The notes beneath the pieces are model-generated. The model saw only the letters and a program-made list of their open reading frames with translations. It was not told where the DNA came from and searched no databases. DNA of 64,000 nucleotides from Opitutia bacterium (lineage in GTDB: Bacteria > Verrucomicrobiota > Verrucomicrobiia > Opitutales > Opitutaceae): positions 1 to 64,000 of the forward strand of contig CANJCM010000012.1 of NCBI GenBank assembly GCA_947472765.1, read 5' to 3'. The first letter of the stretch is position 1, and every line of letters begins with the position of its first letter. The translations under genes and the position numbers were made by a program. Shown piece after piece: positions 45,081 through 55,747 of the stretch.

Positions 45081-45845
45081 TCACGGCGCCTTGGCCGACT
45101 TCTCGAGCGAATAGAAGGCCGCCGCGTAACGCCGGCCAAACTCGCGCAGCGAATGACTGTCGAAGTGCGTCTGGTCGCCCTTGTCCGTGAAACCCTCGGC
45201 CGAAGCGCTCGCGCAGTGCGGGACGGTCTTGGGCAGAGAATTGAGCACGGCGTTCATCGGCGCGTTCGTCGTCCGTCCCTGAAAAAGTTCGCCCACGACG
45301 ATCGGCACGTCCGGCGCCCCGAGATCCGCGCGCAACTGGGCGACGAACTTCGCAAACCGCTCGGCGTAGGTCGCCCTCTTCTCGGGCCCGCTGTCCGCCT
45401 CACCCTGATGCCAGAGCAGCGCCCGCAGCCGGCCACCATGCGAGAGCGCCAGTTTCGCGCGTTCCACGGCATTGACGTAGAGTTTTCCTCCGGGAGCCCA
45501 TTCCTCGAGCGAGGTCCCACCAAAGGCCGCCGGCACGAGCCCAATGATCGCCTTCGGTTCCTTCTCCGCCACGACGCGCGCGAAACTGGATCCCAACCCG
45601 ACGCCGATGAGCGTCGGCTTGTCGAAGTGCAGCGGGTCAATCGACGGAACCCACGTCTTCGCCTCGGTCTGCTTGAAGATCCGCGGATGCACGACCAGGT
45701 CCTGCGCCTCCACCACCCCCCGACCCGCCATGTTCGACTGGCCGATCAAAAGGAAAATGTCGGTCGGCGTGGGTTCCGCAGCCGCCGCGGAGCCCTGGGC
45801 GACCAGTGCGAAAAGTACGACGCGGGCAAGAAAGCGAGGTATCAT
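45081..45845 (-). CDS. Secreted sialate O-acetylesterase-like carbohydrate esterase
   Basis: A 254-aa exported SGNH-type hydrolase (signal peptide about 1-24). Catalytic Ser block is LLIGQSNMAGRG near 33-44. Gly/Asn blocks are in PAAFGGTSLEEW near 105-116, WHQGEADS near 146-153 (a DUF303/SASA hallmark), and the Asp-His pair is in DQTHFDSHS near 225-233. Members deacetylate xylan, pectin or sialic acids, so this one probably works on plant or microbial polysaccharide outside the cytoplasm. Confidence 0.87.
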   Translation of the reverse strand: MIPRFLARVVLFALVAQGSAAAAEPTPTDIFLLIGQSNMAGRGVVEAQDLVVHPRIFKQTEAKTWVPSIDPLHFDKPTLIGVGLGSSFARVVAEKEPKAIIGLVPAAFGGTSLEEWAPGGKLYVNAVERAKLALSHGGRLRALLWHQGEADSGPEKRATYAERFAKFVAQLRADLGAPDVPIVVGELFQGRTTNAPMNAVLNSLPKTVPHCASASAEGFTDKGDQTHFDSHSLREFGRRYAAAFYSLEKSAKAP

Positions 45846-45923
45846 GACGAGAGTATGCAAATTGAGTGGAGGCTGCGGCAGCCAGGGGCTGCCGCAGATT
45901 GGCCGCGAGCGCAGCGCGCGGCC

Positions 45924-47099
45924 TTAGGTGAGCTTCTTCGCCGCCATCTGCGCCTTGAGGCAGAGTTCCGCCGCTTTGAAGATGTGCGCCTGGGTCATCG
46001 CGGTCTCGGTGCGATGAAGACAGTCGTCGATCATCTGGTAGAAGAATCGATAGCCGACGCGGCCGTTGCAGTCGAAGTAATGCTCTTTCTCCCCGTCGAC
46101 GAGGTAGAGGTGATTGGCCGTCTTCGCCCGGGCGACGTCGACGTACTTCCGCATTTCAAGGTAACCCTTCGTCCCGAGGATGAACGTCCGCCCGTCGCCC
46201 CAAGTACTCAGTCCGTCGGGAGTGTACCAGTCGACGCGGATCTGATTCGAGGCGCCGGTGTTCGCGACGAACGTCGCCTCGCCGAAATCCTCGAGATCGG
46301 GCGTGGCGGGATTCGCGAAATTACCGACCGCCGCATGCACGACCGTCGCATCGGTCGCATTCGCGTAAGCCAGGAACGCCTCGCACTGGTGGCTGCCGAT
46401 GTCGCAGAGGATGCCACCGTATTTTTCCTTTTCGAAGAACCAGGCCGGCCGCGTGTGCAGCCCTAGGCGGTGCGGCCCAAGCCCGACCACGCTCACCACC
46501 TTGCCGATGACGCCGTCGTTGATCAGATCGGTGGCGAACATCGCCGTTTCCGAGCTGAGGCGCTCGCTGAAATTGACGAAGTACTTTCGGCCGGTGCGCG
46601 CCGCGACCGCCTTGGCCTGATCGAGCTGCGCCATGGTCGTGAAGGGCGTCTTGTCCGTGAAGTAGTCCTTCCCCGCCTCCATCACGCGGCAGCCAATCGG
46701 GCCGCGCACGTTCGGCACCGCCGCGGCGGCGACCATCTTCACTTCCGGATCGGCGAGAATTTCGTCGAGGGAACGCGCGACCTTCGTCTGCGGAAACTTC
46801 TTCTGGAAATCCGCGCGCGCCGCCGCGTCGGGTTCAAAGACCCACTTCAGGTTACCGCCCGCCTCGATCAGGGATGAGCACTGGCCGTTGATGTGCGAGT
46901 GGTCGAGATGGGCCGCGGCGAAGACGAATTCGCCCGGCTTGATCTTCACCACCGGCTTGGGCCGCGGAACATACTTCGTGCTCGGAGCGGGAGTGCCGGA
47001 GCCCGTGGCGGCCGCAGCCGCGCCGAGCGCCAGGGGCGGAAACATGGAACCAGCGGCGACAGCGCCGGCGGCGTGAGTGAGGAAATTACGGCGATTCAT
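45924..47099 (-). CDS. Gfo/Idh/MocA family protein with Tat leader
   Basis: A 391-aa exported oxidoreductase. The twin-Arg leader MNRRNFLTHAAGAVAAG is followed by a linker, then a divergent Rossmann region (VFAAAHLDHSHINGQC) where the classical GxGxxG is not obvious. The EKP motif is replaced by DKTPF near 145-149; the GGxxxDxGSH region is kept as GGILCDIGSHQCEAF near 224-238. Tat export fits a prebound NAD(P). The loss of canonical motifs leaves open whether it is a catalyst. Such proteins are abundant in Verrucomicrobia and Planctomycetes. Confidence 0.83.
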   Translation of the reverse strand: MNRRNFLTHAAGAVAAGSMFPPLALGAAAAATGSGTPAPSTKYVPRPKPVVKIKPGEFVFAAAHLDHSHINGQCSSLIEAGGNLKWVFEPDAAARADFQKKFPQTKVARSLDEILADPEVKMVAAAAVPNVRGPIGCRVMEAGKDYFTDKTPFTTMAQLDQAKAVAARTGRKYFVNFSERLSSETAMFATDLINDGVIGKVVSVVGLGPHRLGLHTRPAWFFEKEKYGGILCDIGSHQCEAFLAYANATDATVVHAAVGNFANPATPDLEDFGEATFVANTGASNQIRVDWYTPDGLSTWGDGRTFILGTKGYLEMRKYVDVARAKTANHLYLVDGEKEHYFDCNGRVGYRFFYQMIDDCLHRTETAMTQAHIFKAAELCLKAQMAAKKLT

Positions 47100-47252
47100 A
47101 CGCGGGGGATGGAGGGGTTGCGAAACTGGCCGCGAGTTAGAACCCGCCGGGCACGCCCCGCAAGTCCCGCGACCAGTTCACCATCCGAGGCTCGAACTCC
47201 GCGGGCTTCGCACTTGTCAGACGGCTCCAGTCCCATGTCATCAGCCCACACC

Positions 47253-47690
47253 ATGGAAATTTCCGCGTCCACCGTCCTGCCCGCCCTCGCGGGCGGCGTG
47301 CTCATCGGCTTGGGCACTTTGATCGGCGCCGCCGCCAGTGGCATTCCGCCTGGAATCTCCGGACTATGTGCAGAGATTCTTCGCTCCGCGAAAGGTGAGG
47401 TCGCCTGGCGGGCTGTGTTCGTCATCGGCATGCTGGCCGGCGGACTCCTGATTTTTCAGTTTCATCCGGCCTCCGCGTCGTTCCATCCGCAAAAATCCCT
47501 GACCGTCATGGCGGTCGCCGGTGTGCTGGTCGGAATCGGCACACGTGTGGGCGGCGGTTGCACCAGCGGCCACGGCGTTTGCGGTATCGGGCTGGGATCG
47601 CGGCGCGGATTCACCGGCACGCTCCTCTTCATGGCCGTGGCGATGCTGACGGTGTTTATTGTGCAGAAGGTCGGGGGCGCAACGCCATGA
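47253..47690 (+). CDS. YeeE/YedE family transporter, N-terminal half
   Basis: A 145-aa membrane protein with about four hydrophobic segments and the conserved cysteine motif [12 protein letters not shown] near 100-111. The family imports thiosulfate or related sulfur species. Here the transporter is split into two ORFs that overlap by 4 bp (ATGA), as in other two-gene systems. An in-frame ATG at 47235 would add six residues. Confidence 0.85.
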   Translation: MEISASTVLPALAGGVLIGLGTLIGAAASGIPPGISGLCAEILRSAKGEVAWRAVFVIGMLAGGLLIFQFHPASASFHPQKSLTVMAVAGVLVGIGTRVGGGCTSGHGVCGIGLGSRRGFTGTLLFMAVAMLTVFIVQKVGGATP

Positions 47691-48118
47691 GCCGCCGATT
47701 TCTCACCCTGCTCTTTGCCGGCATCCTATTCGGCGCCGGGCTCGCGCTGTCGGGCATGACCGATCCCGCCAAGGTCATCGGCTTTCTCGACGTCGCGGGA
47801 CACTGGGACCCCACCCTCGCCTTCGTCATGGGCGGAGCGGTCGGCACGTTCGGCGTCGGCCTGCTCGTCTGGCGGGCCCGCACCGGAGGACGCGGCTGGT
47901 TCGGACATGCCCTGCCGACCGCCGATACCAGCCCGATCGATCGGCCGCTCCTCGTGGGCACGACGATCTTCGGGATTGGCTGGGGCCTGAGCGGATTCTG
48001 TCCCGGCCCCGCGCTCGTTAATTTCGGCGCGCTGCGGCTCGAGGCGCTCATCTTCGTTCCGGCGATGGCCGCTGGCATGTTGCTCGCGCGATTGGTCTTC
48101 GGCGCGGATCGGGACTGA
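47687..48118 (+). CDS. YeeE/YedE family transporter, C-terminal half
   Basis: A 143-aa membrane protein with about four hydrophobic segments, GMTDPAKVIGFLD near 23-35 and the second conserved cysteine motif GLSGFCPGPAL near 102-112. Together with the preceding half it would build the full pseudo-symmetric channel. The ATG overlaps the partner stop. Confidence 0.87.
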   Translation: MSRRFLTLLFAGILFGAGLALSGMTDPAKVIGFLDVAGHWDPTLAFVMGGAVGTFGVGLLVWRARTGGRGWFGHALPTADTSPIDRPLLVGTTIFGIGWGLSGFCPGPALVNFGALRLEALIFVPAMAAGMLLARLVFGADRD

Positions 48119-48304
48119 ACACGTCCGGCGGAGCTTTCAGATTTCCGATTGGCGAGTGCCAATTGCCGAGTGACGTACCGGGCAGGTGGCTCGGCACGAC
48201 GGCTGACAGAGCAGCGGACGGTCGAGCGGCACGAGGCCTTTTGTCGCGTCAACTGTAGGTCCGACGCCAAAAATTCGGCACTCGGCATTTGGCACTCGGC
48301 ATTC

Positions 48305-49369
48305 CTACAGCAGTTCCTTCGGGAGCTTCGCCACGACCTTCTTGATGTCCTGCACCGCATCGCGATGGCAGACGAGGATGGCGTCCGCCGTCTCGACCAC
48401 CACGAGGTCCTTGACCCCACACAACGCGATCGTGCGACCGTTGCTGAGCGCGATGTTGTTGCTGGAATCGATCGCGATGACCGGCCCTCGCACGGTGTTG
48501 CCGGCGACGTCGCGCGGCAGATGTTTCGGGAGCGCGGTCCAAAGACCAACGTCGTCCCAGTCGAACTCGGTCAGCAGCGTCTCCACCGCCTTCGCCCGCT
48601 CCATGATCGCGTAGTCGACGGAGATTTTCGGGAGCGTCGCAAATTTCTCCGTGAGGAAGGCCGTGCAATCTCCAGACGGAAACGCGCGCACGAAGCTCGC
48701 CAGTTCCGGCGCATGACGATCGGCTTCCGCGAGAAATGTCCCGACCCGCCAGAAGAACATGCCCGCATTCCAGGCAAAGCGTCCGCTCGCGACATACTCG
48801 GTGGCGGTGGCGAGATTCGGTTTCTCGACGAACCGCTGCACGGTCCGCACCGCACCGCCGCTGCCCGTGGTCACGGTCGTTCCCATTTCGAGATACCCGA
48901 AGCCGGTCGCCGGGTGATCGGGCTTGATGCCGATGGTGAGAATCGCATCGCCCAAGGCCGCGCGGTCGAGGGCTGCAGCCATCTGCCGGCCAAAGGAGGC
49001 TGTGTCGGCAATGAATGCGTCCGCGGGCAACAAAGCTACCGTCGCCATTTCGCCGCCCCGCGCCCGAGCCAGTCCGGTCGCGAGCGCCGCCGCTGGCGCT
49101 GTATCGCGCTTCGCCGGCTCGGCAATGATCTGCTCGGCCGGCAGCACGCCGGCCAGCGCCCCGCGGGTGGCGGCCAGCTGGGCGACATTCGTCAGGACGA
49201 AGACGTTCGCCGCCGGCACCGCGAGCTGCGCCCGCCGGACAGTTTCCTCGAGGAGCGTCCGCTCCGAGAAGAGTTTCAGCAGGTGCTTCGGCGTCTGGGT
49301 ACGACTCATCGGCCAGAAGCGTTCACCGCTGCCACCGGCCATGATGCAGGCAAAATGAGTGGAATTCAT
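48305..49369 (-). CDS. manC: Mannose-1-phosphate guanylyltransferase
   Basis: A 354-aa nucleotidyltransferase that makes GDP-mannose from mannose-1-phosphate and GTP. The N-terminal pyrophosphorylase signature is IMAGGSGERFWPMSR near 9-23 and PKHLLKLF near 27-34, with VALLPADAFI near 108-117 and FVEKP near 174-178. The late WNAGMFFW motif near 190-197 is typical of ManC. It lacks the C-terminal phosphomannose isomerase domain of longer bifunctional forms. Product feeds glycan and GDP-sugar synthesis, which fits the glycosyltransferase nearby. Confidence 0.92.
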   Translation of the reverse strand: MNSTHFACIMAGGSGERFWPMSRTQTPKHLLKLFSERTLLEETVRRAQLAVPAANVFVLTNVAQLAATRGALAGVLPAEQIIAEPAKRDTAPAAALATGLARARGGEMATVALLPADAFIADTASFGRQMAAALDRAALGDAILTIGIKPDHPATGFGYLEMGTTVTTGSGGAVRTVQRFVEKPNLATATEYVASGRFAWNAGMFFWRVGTFLAEADRHAPELASFVRAFPSGDCTAFLTEKFATLPKISVDYAIMERAKAVETLLTEFDWDDVGLWTALPKHLPRDVAGNTVRGPVIAIDSSNNIALSNGRTIALCGVKDLVVVETADAILVCHRDAVQDIKKVVAKLPKELL

Positions 49370-49525
49370 ATTCGGATTTTGGATTTTGGATTCTCGATTT
49401 TGGATTTCGGAATTCCGATCCGAAAATCGGAGGAGCCGCCAGTCTCCGTGGTGGCATGGGTCTCCCGACCCATGAAGAGCGGAAGCGGATGCCGTCGGGT
49501 TTTCACGGGTCGGGAGACCCGTGCC
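49370..49525. repeat. Family H array and paired hairpins, family J
   Basis: GGATTTTGGATTCTCGATTT-type units cover 49370-49430. Two hairpins follow in opposite orientation: CATGGGTC-TCCC-GACCCATG (49455-49474) and CACGGGTC-GGGA-GACCCGTG (49504-49523), with GTGGCA and TGCCAC on their outer sides. They lie between the quinone-reductase stop and the manC start. Confidence 0.7.
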
Positions 49526-49535
49526 ACATCCAAAA

Positions 49536-50528
49536 TCACAGTGTCACCACAATCTTTCCGAACTGCGCACCCTGCTCCATCAAGGCGAACGCTTCGCCCG
49601 CCCGGTCGATCGGAAACTGGGCACTGACCACCGGCTGCAACCGGTGCTGGTCGACGAACCCGATCAGACCGGCCCAGTCCGCCGGCGAGCCCATCGTGGT
49701 GCCGAGGACGCTGATCTGCCGCCAGAAAACCTTCCGCATCGGCAACACCGGCGGATTTCCCCGCGTCGCGCCGAAGATCACCACGCGCCCTCCCGGAGCG
49801 GTCGCATCGAGGAGCTTTTCAAAACCCGGGCCGCCCGCGCTTTCGACCACGAGATCAAACAGCCCCGCGGTCTTCGCGGCTTCCTGGGTCCAGCCCTCCT
49901 GGGTATAAGTGAATCCACCACGCGCCCCGAGAGCGACGGCCCGGGCAATTTTTTCGGCGGAACTCGACGTCACCCAAACCTCCGCTCCGGCCGCGACCGC
50001 GAATTGCAGCGCGAAAAGCGCTACGCCTCCGCCCACGCCACTAATCAAGACGCGTTCGCCGCGTTGGAGCCTTCCTCGGGAAAACACCGCGCGGTACGCC
50101 GTCAATCCCGCTAGCGGCAGCGCGGCCGCTTCCGTCCATGTGAGGTGCGCCGGCTTCGGGGCCAGTTGGATCGCCGGGACCGCAATTTTTTGCGCCAGGG
50201 TGCCATCCCGGGGCAGTCCCAGGATCGAGAATTGGGGACCCGCGGCCTGCTCGCGATCTCCCCAGCCAAAACTCGGGTTGATGATCACGTCACGCCCCAG
50301 CCACGCGGCATCGACGCCCGCGCCGAGCGATTCAACCACGCCCGCGCCGTCCGAACCGGGGATGCACGGCCACTTCAGGCCCGCGTACTGCCCCGCCTTG
50401 ATCCAGACGTCGCGGTGATTGAGCGCCCCGGCCCGGATTGCCACGACGACTTCCCCGACCGCCGGGGCGGGCTCCGGAACTTCGACCACCGCGAGTTGAT
50501 TGATCCCGGCAAGTTGGACGGCGCGCAT
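49536..50528 (-). CDS. Zinc-independent MDR oxidoreductase (quinone reductase-like)
   Basis: A 330-aa medium-chain reductase. The N-terminal GroES-like domain has ALNHRDVWIKAGQY near 34-47 and IPGSDGAGVVE near 55-65; the Cys and His ligands of catalytic zinc are absent. The cofactor domain is VLISGVGGGVALFALQ near 161-176. This is the pattern of NADPH:quinone reductases and related enoyl reductases. It is probably cytoplasmic; substrate unknown. Confidence 0.85.
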   Translation of the reverse strand: MRAVQLAGINQLAVVEVPEPAPAVGEVVVAIRAGALNHRDVWIKAGQYAGLKWPCIPGSDGAGVVESLGAGVDAAWLGRDVIINPSFGWGDREQAAGPQFSILGLPRDGTLAQKIAVPAIQLAPKPAHLTWTEAAALPLAGLTAYRAVFSRGRLQRGERVLISGVGGGVALFALQFAVAAGAEVWVTSSSAEKIARAVALGARGGFTYTQEGWTQEAAKTAGLFDLVVESAGGPGFEKLLDATAPGGRVVIFGATRGNPPVLPMRKVFWRQISVLGTTMGSPADWAGLIGFVDQHRLQPVVSAQFPIDRAGEAFALMEQGAQFGKIVVTL

Positions 50529-50570
50529 GGGTTCAACGTGCCAGCACGGTCGCGGGGTTCAAGCGCCGCC

Positions 50571-50649
50571 GAGCCCCGCCCCTACGAGCCTCAACGTTTC
50601 GCCCCTCGCGATGGGAGCCGTCGTAGGGGCGTGCCTCGTGCGCGCCCGC
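50571..50649. repeat. BIME-like inverted pair of family A elements
   Basis: GAGCCCCGCCCCTACGAGCC and GTAGGGGCGTGCCTCGTGCG flank about 35 bp, including CTCAACGTTTCG, and are shared with 52106-52194. The 444-bp gap 50529-50972 also contains CTCCGCGTCTCCGCGGCTCC (about 50810-50830). The rest shows no gene. Confidence 0.7.
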
Positions 50650-50972
50650 TGCACTCTTCGGGCCTCGTGCACGGCTGTAGTTCCGGATCGTCGTCTCGTG
50701 CGAGGCTTTCAGAGGATTGGAACAGGAAGGCCGGGGAGGTCGGGAGGTCCGGAGCGTTCGCTTCCCGGTCGACCCTATCTCCCCGTTTTTGAATCTCTCA
50801 GCTCCGCGTCTCCGCGGCTCCGCGTGAAAAGGATCGTCAGTCGGCCCTTAGCGCCTTCGCAGCTTTGCGCTTAAACTCCGGAGTTCGACTGATCGAGGTC
50901 TGAGTTGCTTGCGGCTTCGCCGCCCTGGGCCCTCCCTTGACCACGGCGACCTCTGCGTTCCCGATCAGCGCC

Positions 50973-52214
<1,242 letters not shown>

Positions 52215-52227
52215 TCAACCAAGTCGA

Positions 52228-52521
52228 TTAAGCGAGCAACGGCCGATACTCAGAATGCCGCTCGATGAACTTGGCGACGTATGAACAGGCCGGCACGACC
52301 CGCATGTTTCGTTCGCGGGCGTATTCGAGGCCGCAACGCACGAGCGCTTCGGCCACGCCCCGCCCGCGGAGTTCCGGCGGCACAAAAGTGTGCGTGAACA
52401 CGAGGGCGCCATCGCGCTCTGCATAGTCCGCCACGGACAGGTGACCCTCGAGCTCGGACTCGAAGCGATGCTCCGCGGCATTGTGCCGCACGGATACCGG
52501 ACTTTTGGCGGGCTCACTCAT
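52228..52521 (-). CDS. Small GNAT-like acetyltransferase (YjdJ/GTL1 type)
   Basis: A 97-aa protein. VFTHTFVPPELRGRGVAEAL near 42-61 contains the acetyl-CoA-binding R/Q-x-x-G-x-G/A loop, and VVPACSYVAKFIERHSEY near 75-92 has the conserved C/S-Y-x-x-x-F/Y ending of the minimal one-domain GNAT group. Length (about 95 aa) is right for that group. The physiological acceptor is not known. ATG at 52521 gives MSEPAK. Confidence 0.85.
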   Translation of the reverse strand: MSEPAKSPVSVRHNAAEHRFESELEGHLSVADYAERDGALVFTHTFVPPELRGRGVAEALVRCGLEYARERNMRVVPACSYVAKFIERHSEYRPLLA

Positions 52522-52644
52522 GGCGTTGGCGGTCTCAACCGTGCGCCAGACGCGGCCGCATGACAAGTTGCGACGTGGAATCGCTCGCGGGCGCTGCGCT
52601 GTTGTCATCCATTAGATGACAAAATCGCAGAACGCCAACCCACC

Positions 52645-52940
52645 CCGGCGCTGCGCGCCACCCTTCTCGAGTCTGGCCCGCGCCGCAGAACTTTTGGTCA
52701 CTTGTCAGTGGGCACGCTCCGGGCGTAGCCCTGTCCGTGAGGACAGGGACTTCTTGATCGCTTCGCCTAAAGTCGTCGCGCTGCTGACGCAGCGGGCTAC
52801 AACGGCCAACGACTTCAAGCCTTCGCATTCTTCGCGGTTCAACTGCATGGTCCCGGCTCGACAGGATAACTTCGGAAGGCACTGCGCCAGCGTCCGCTCT
52901 TTGAGCGGAGTGCCCGAAGGGCGGAGGTGGCTCGGCCGCA
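52645..52940. repeat. Repeats in the 452-bp gap 52522-52973, including family C copy 2
   Basis: Family C in reverse orientation lies at about 52725-52800 (CCCTGTCC-GTGA-GGACAGGG, then GATCGCTTCGCC and GCTGCTGACGCAGC, a mutated second hairpin). CCCCGGCGCTGCGCGCCACC (52645) and CTGCATGGTCCCGGCTCGAC (about 52843) match parts of other gaps. No gene seen. It separates the acetyltransferase start from the murJ stop. Confidence 0.65.
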
Positions 52941-52973
52941 GTTGCTCCAGGACAGCTGTATTTTTCTCCAGGG

Positions 52974-54554
52974 TCAGCCCGCTGACTTACGCGACGCTCC
53001 CGTCAGCCGGGTTGCCACCTTCGCAACCATCGCACGGAGATCGTCGCGACCTTCAATTCGCAGCCACCACAGCAGCAGCCCGTAGGCCGCCACTCCGAGG
53101 GGAATCAATCCCACCAGCGCAACAAAGTCGGCCGTGCGGGCGGCGAGTCCGCTTCGCGCCAAGCCCTGCCAGCCGAGCGCCACCATGGCCGTCATCACCG
53201 CGGTACCGACGACAACCTTGCCCAAACTTCGCCAGAGGTCACCGAAGGCCAGCCCGGGCAAACGGCGCACCAGCGCGCGCTGCAGCAGAATCGTCTGCAC
53301 CACGATCGCCACGGTGCTCGCGATCACCAGACCCCTCGCGCCCAGCACGTCTTTCAGCACCAGCGTCAGTCCGAGATTAACGACGAAACTCAGCGCCGCG
53401 ATCTTCACGGGCGTCACGACGTCCCGTAGCGCGTAGCACGCCCGCACCGTGAGTGTCGTCATCGAGAAGAACGGCATGCCGATCGCGAAGAGCGCGAGGA
53501 GCGGCGCCATCATTGCAGTCTGGCTGGCGGTGAACTCGCCGCGTTGGAACAGGAGTCGCACAATGGGCTCGCTTAACACCGCCAGCCCCGCCGCGGCCGG
53601 GACATTGATCACGAAGATCAACCTCAGTCCCTTGCGGTAGTCTTCGCCCATCGCACGAAAATCCCGGGCCACCGCGTGCTTCGCGAGCAGCGGATAGATG
53701 ACCGTCGACACCGCGATCGCGAAGACACCAATCGGGAGTTCCATCAGCCGGTTCGCGAAGAAGAGCGCCGACGCCGCCGAGCGCTCGAGCGAAAACGCAA
53801 TCAGCCGAGAGACGTAGATGTTGATCTGGTAGATCGCCACGCCGAAGAGCGACGGCGCCATCAGCGCCGCGATGTCGTGGATGGCCGGCGTGCGCCGCAG
53901 ATCGAGCCGCGGCCGCCAGCCTTCGCGCACGAGGGCGAGTGCCGGTACCGCCATCTGCAGAAACCCGCCAAGCAGCACGCCCGCGCACAGCCAGTTCATC
54001 CGCGTCAGATCCGCCGCGCCGGTTTGCGATACCGCCAGGGCGAGTGAGCCAATCATCGCGAGATTGAGCCAGATCGGCGACAACGCCGGCTCGGTGAAGC
54101 GACCGAGGACGTTCAGCGCCGCACTCAGGACTGCGGCCACGCAGACAAACGCGAGGTACGGAAACAGCAGCAAACTCAAGTGCGCGACCAGCCGCCAGTC
54201 GCTGTCCTCGAAGGGAAAATTCTGCGCCACCGCGAGGGCGAGCATCGCGAGGCCGACCAGCCCGGACGTCACGAGCGCGAGCCAGCTCGCGACATTGCTC
54301 AGCAGCGCAAACGCGCCGGGCTTCGCTCGGGCCTGGAGTTCCTCCTGCAACTTCGGCACGAACGCGGCGGTGAGGGCTCCCTCGCCGAGCAGCCGGCGGA
54401 AGAGATTCGGCAGGCTGAACGCGGTTACGAACGCGTCCTGCATCGCCCCCAGCCCGAACACCGCGGCGCTGAAGGTGTCCCGGGCCAGCCCGAGCACGCG
54501 TGACACAATGGTCAGGAACGAGACGATCCCGATGTTCTGAAGTTTTTTCGACAC
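52974..54554 (-). CDS. murJ: Lipid II flippase MurJ
   Basis: A 526-aa MviN/MurJ protein with about 14 hydrophobic segments. The N-terminal SFLTIVSRVLGLARDTFSA near 12-30 holds the conserved Arg pair (R19, R25), and LPNLFRRLLGEGALTAAFVP near 48-67 is diagnostic. It flips lipid-linked peptidoglycan precursor across the inner membrane. It ends a three-gene minus-strand run fmdB-like, TM protein, murJ, with gaps of 7 and 52 bp. Confidence 0.94.
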   Translation of the reverse strand: MSKKLQNIGIVSFLTIVSRVLGLARDTFSAAVFGLGAMQDAFVTAFSLPNLFRRLLGEGALTAAFVPKLQEELQARAKPGAFALLSNVASWLALVTSGLVGLAMLALAVAQNFPFEDSDWRLVAHLSLLLFPYLAFVCVAAVLSAALNVLGRFTEPALSPIWLNLAMIGSLALAVSQTGAADLTRMNWLCAGVLLGGFLQMAVPALALVREGWRPRLDLRRTPAIHDIAALMAPSLFGVAIYQINIYVSRLIAFSLERSAASALFFANRLMELPIGVFAIAVSTVIYPLLAKHAVARDFRAMGEDYRKGLRLIFVINVPAAAGLAVLSEPIVRLLFQRGEFTASQTAMMAPLLALFAIGMPFFSMTTLTVRACYALRDVVTPVKIAALSFVVNLGLTLVLKDVLGARGLVIASTVAIVVQTILLQRALVRRLPGLAFGDLWRSLGKVVVGTAVMTAMVALGWQGLARSGLAARTADFVALVGLIPLGVAAYGLLLWWLRIEGRDDLRAMVAKVATRLTGASRKSAG

Positions 54555-54606
54555 AGAGTTTTCCGCTCCGCGGAAAACTTGGCGGGGCGTGGGCGGACCA
54601 GGCGCC

Positions 54607-55287
54607 TTAAGGCATGGTCAGCGTCAGCGTCTTTCCCTCGATCGCGACGTTGGCGAGCTTCGGCCACGCGGCGGCGAGGTCCTCGGGAATCGGCTGCGCC
54701 GACATGAACTGGCCTCGGACGTAGCCGGCGAGGAAGGGCAGCCGCTCGACCGGGCAGGAACCGACGTAGAGCTTGTCCGGCGAATAAACGAAACGGTCAC
54801 CGCTCTTCACGAAACCGCCGCGCGATTGGACGATGAGCTTCTGGGCCAGTCCCGCGACATTCAGGGTCACCGGCGCGGCAATCTGAAGACTGCCGTTGTC
54901 GATCCGGAAATTGGGCGTGCCGAAGGACAGTGGACCGGCGGACGGCGGAGGCGGCGGTGCTTCGCCGGGCTTGGCCGCGGGCGCAGCGGCGGCCGGGGCC
55001 CCGACGAGCGCATTGAGTTCGTCCTCCGTCACGCTGATGGACTTGCCTTGGGCAAACGTCGTGCGCTTGGCGGCGGCCTGCTTGGCCTTCGCGGTGTCGC
55101 GGCTTCCTTCGATGTAATAAACCGCCTTCGCATCGGGCTCCTTCGGCAGTTCCTTCGCGGTGACGACGGGCTTGAGCATCAGGGCGACGGCGCCGATGAC
55201 GATCCCGAGCCCGGTGCTCAGGACGACGCCGAGGATGATTTCAGCCCAGCTCGGGCCATGGGTCGCGCGATCGATTTTCTTGCTCAT
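54607..55287 (-). CDS. Membrane-anchored hypothetical protein
   Basis: A 226-aa protein: one membrane segment (about 16-40) near the N-terminus, a short charged stalk, a Pro/Ala-rich linker (about 97-118), and a C-terminal domain with beta strands (FGTPNFRIDNGSLQIAAPVT near 122-141). I do not recognise the family. Its position between an FmdB-type protein and murJ suggests an envelope role. Confidence 0.7.
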   Translation of the reverse strand: MSKKIDRATHGPSWAEIILGVVLSTGLGIVIGAVALMLKPVVTAKELPKEPDAKAVYYIEGSRDTAKAKQAAAKRTTFAQGKSISVTEDELNALVGAPAAAAPAAKPGEAPPPPPSAGPLSFGTPNFRIDNGSLQIAAPVTLNVAGLAQKLIVQSRGGFVKSGDRFVYSPDKLYVGSCPVERLPFLAGYVRGQFMSAQPIPEDLAAAWPKLANVAIEGKTLTLTMP

Positions 55288-55294
55288 GGGTAGA

Positions 55295-55648
55295 TTATTT
55301 TTTCTTCGCCGAGGACGAGGCCTTGGTGGGAGCGGCGGGTTTAGACTCGGTCGTGGGTTTTGATGCCGGGACGGCCTTCGAGTCAGTGGGCTTGGCGCCC
55401 GCGGTCTTGCTGTCGGTCGTCACCGTCGCGCTCGGCGTCTTGGACTCATCCGGTTTGCCGGACTTGGTCTTGTAATCGGTGATGTAGAATCCCGAGCCCT
55501 TGAAAATCAGTCCGGCGCCGGCGCCGACCAGCCGCTTAAGGCTCGGTTTTCCGCATTTCGGGCACTTCTTGAGCAACGCGTCGCTCATTGACTGAAAGTG
55601 TTCGAATTCGTGCCCGCACTTCTGGCAGGCGTATTCGTAGGTCGGCAT
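55295..55648 (-). CDS. FmdB-family zinc-ribbon protein
   Basis: A 117-aa protein: the first about 60 residues form the FmdB/CxxC regulatory domain (YEYACQKCGHEFE near 4-16, KCPKCGKPSLKR near 28-39, GAGLIFKGSGFYITDYK near 44-60). The remainder is a Ser/Thr/Lys/Pro-rich, probably disordered tail. FmdB proteins bind zinc and are often called putative regulators, with no firm function. Confidence 0.9.
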   Translation of the reverse strand: MPTYEYACQKCGHEFEHFQSMSDALLKKCPKCGKPSLKRLVGAGAGLIFKGSGFYITDYKTKSGKPDESKTPSATVTTDSKTAGAKPTDSKAVPASKPTTESKPAAPTKASSSAKKK

Positions 55649-55747
55649 GGTTCGAGGCCGTGTTATGGGAACCCGGTCGAAGCTTGGCGAGTGCGGAGTG
55701 CCGGTGCCGCGTGCTTCGCACGCGCCGCCACTGTCACCAGATACTTG

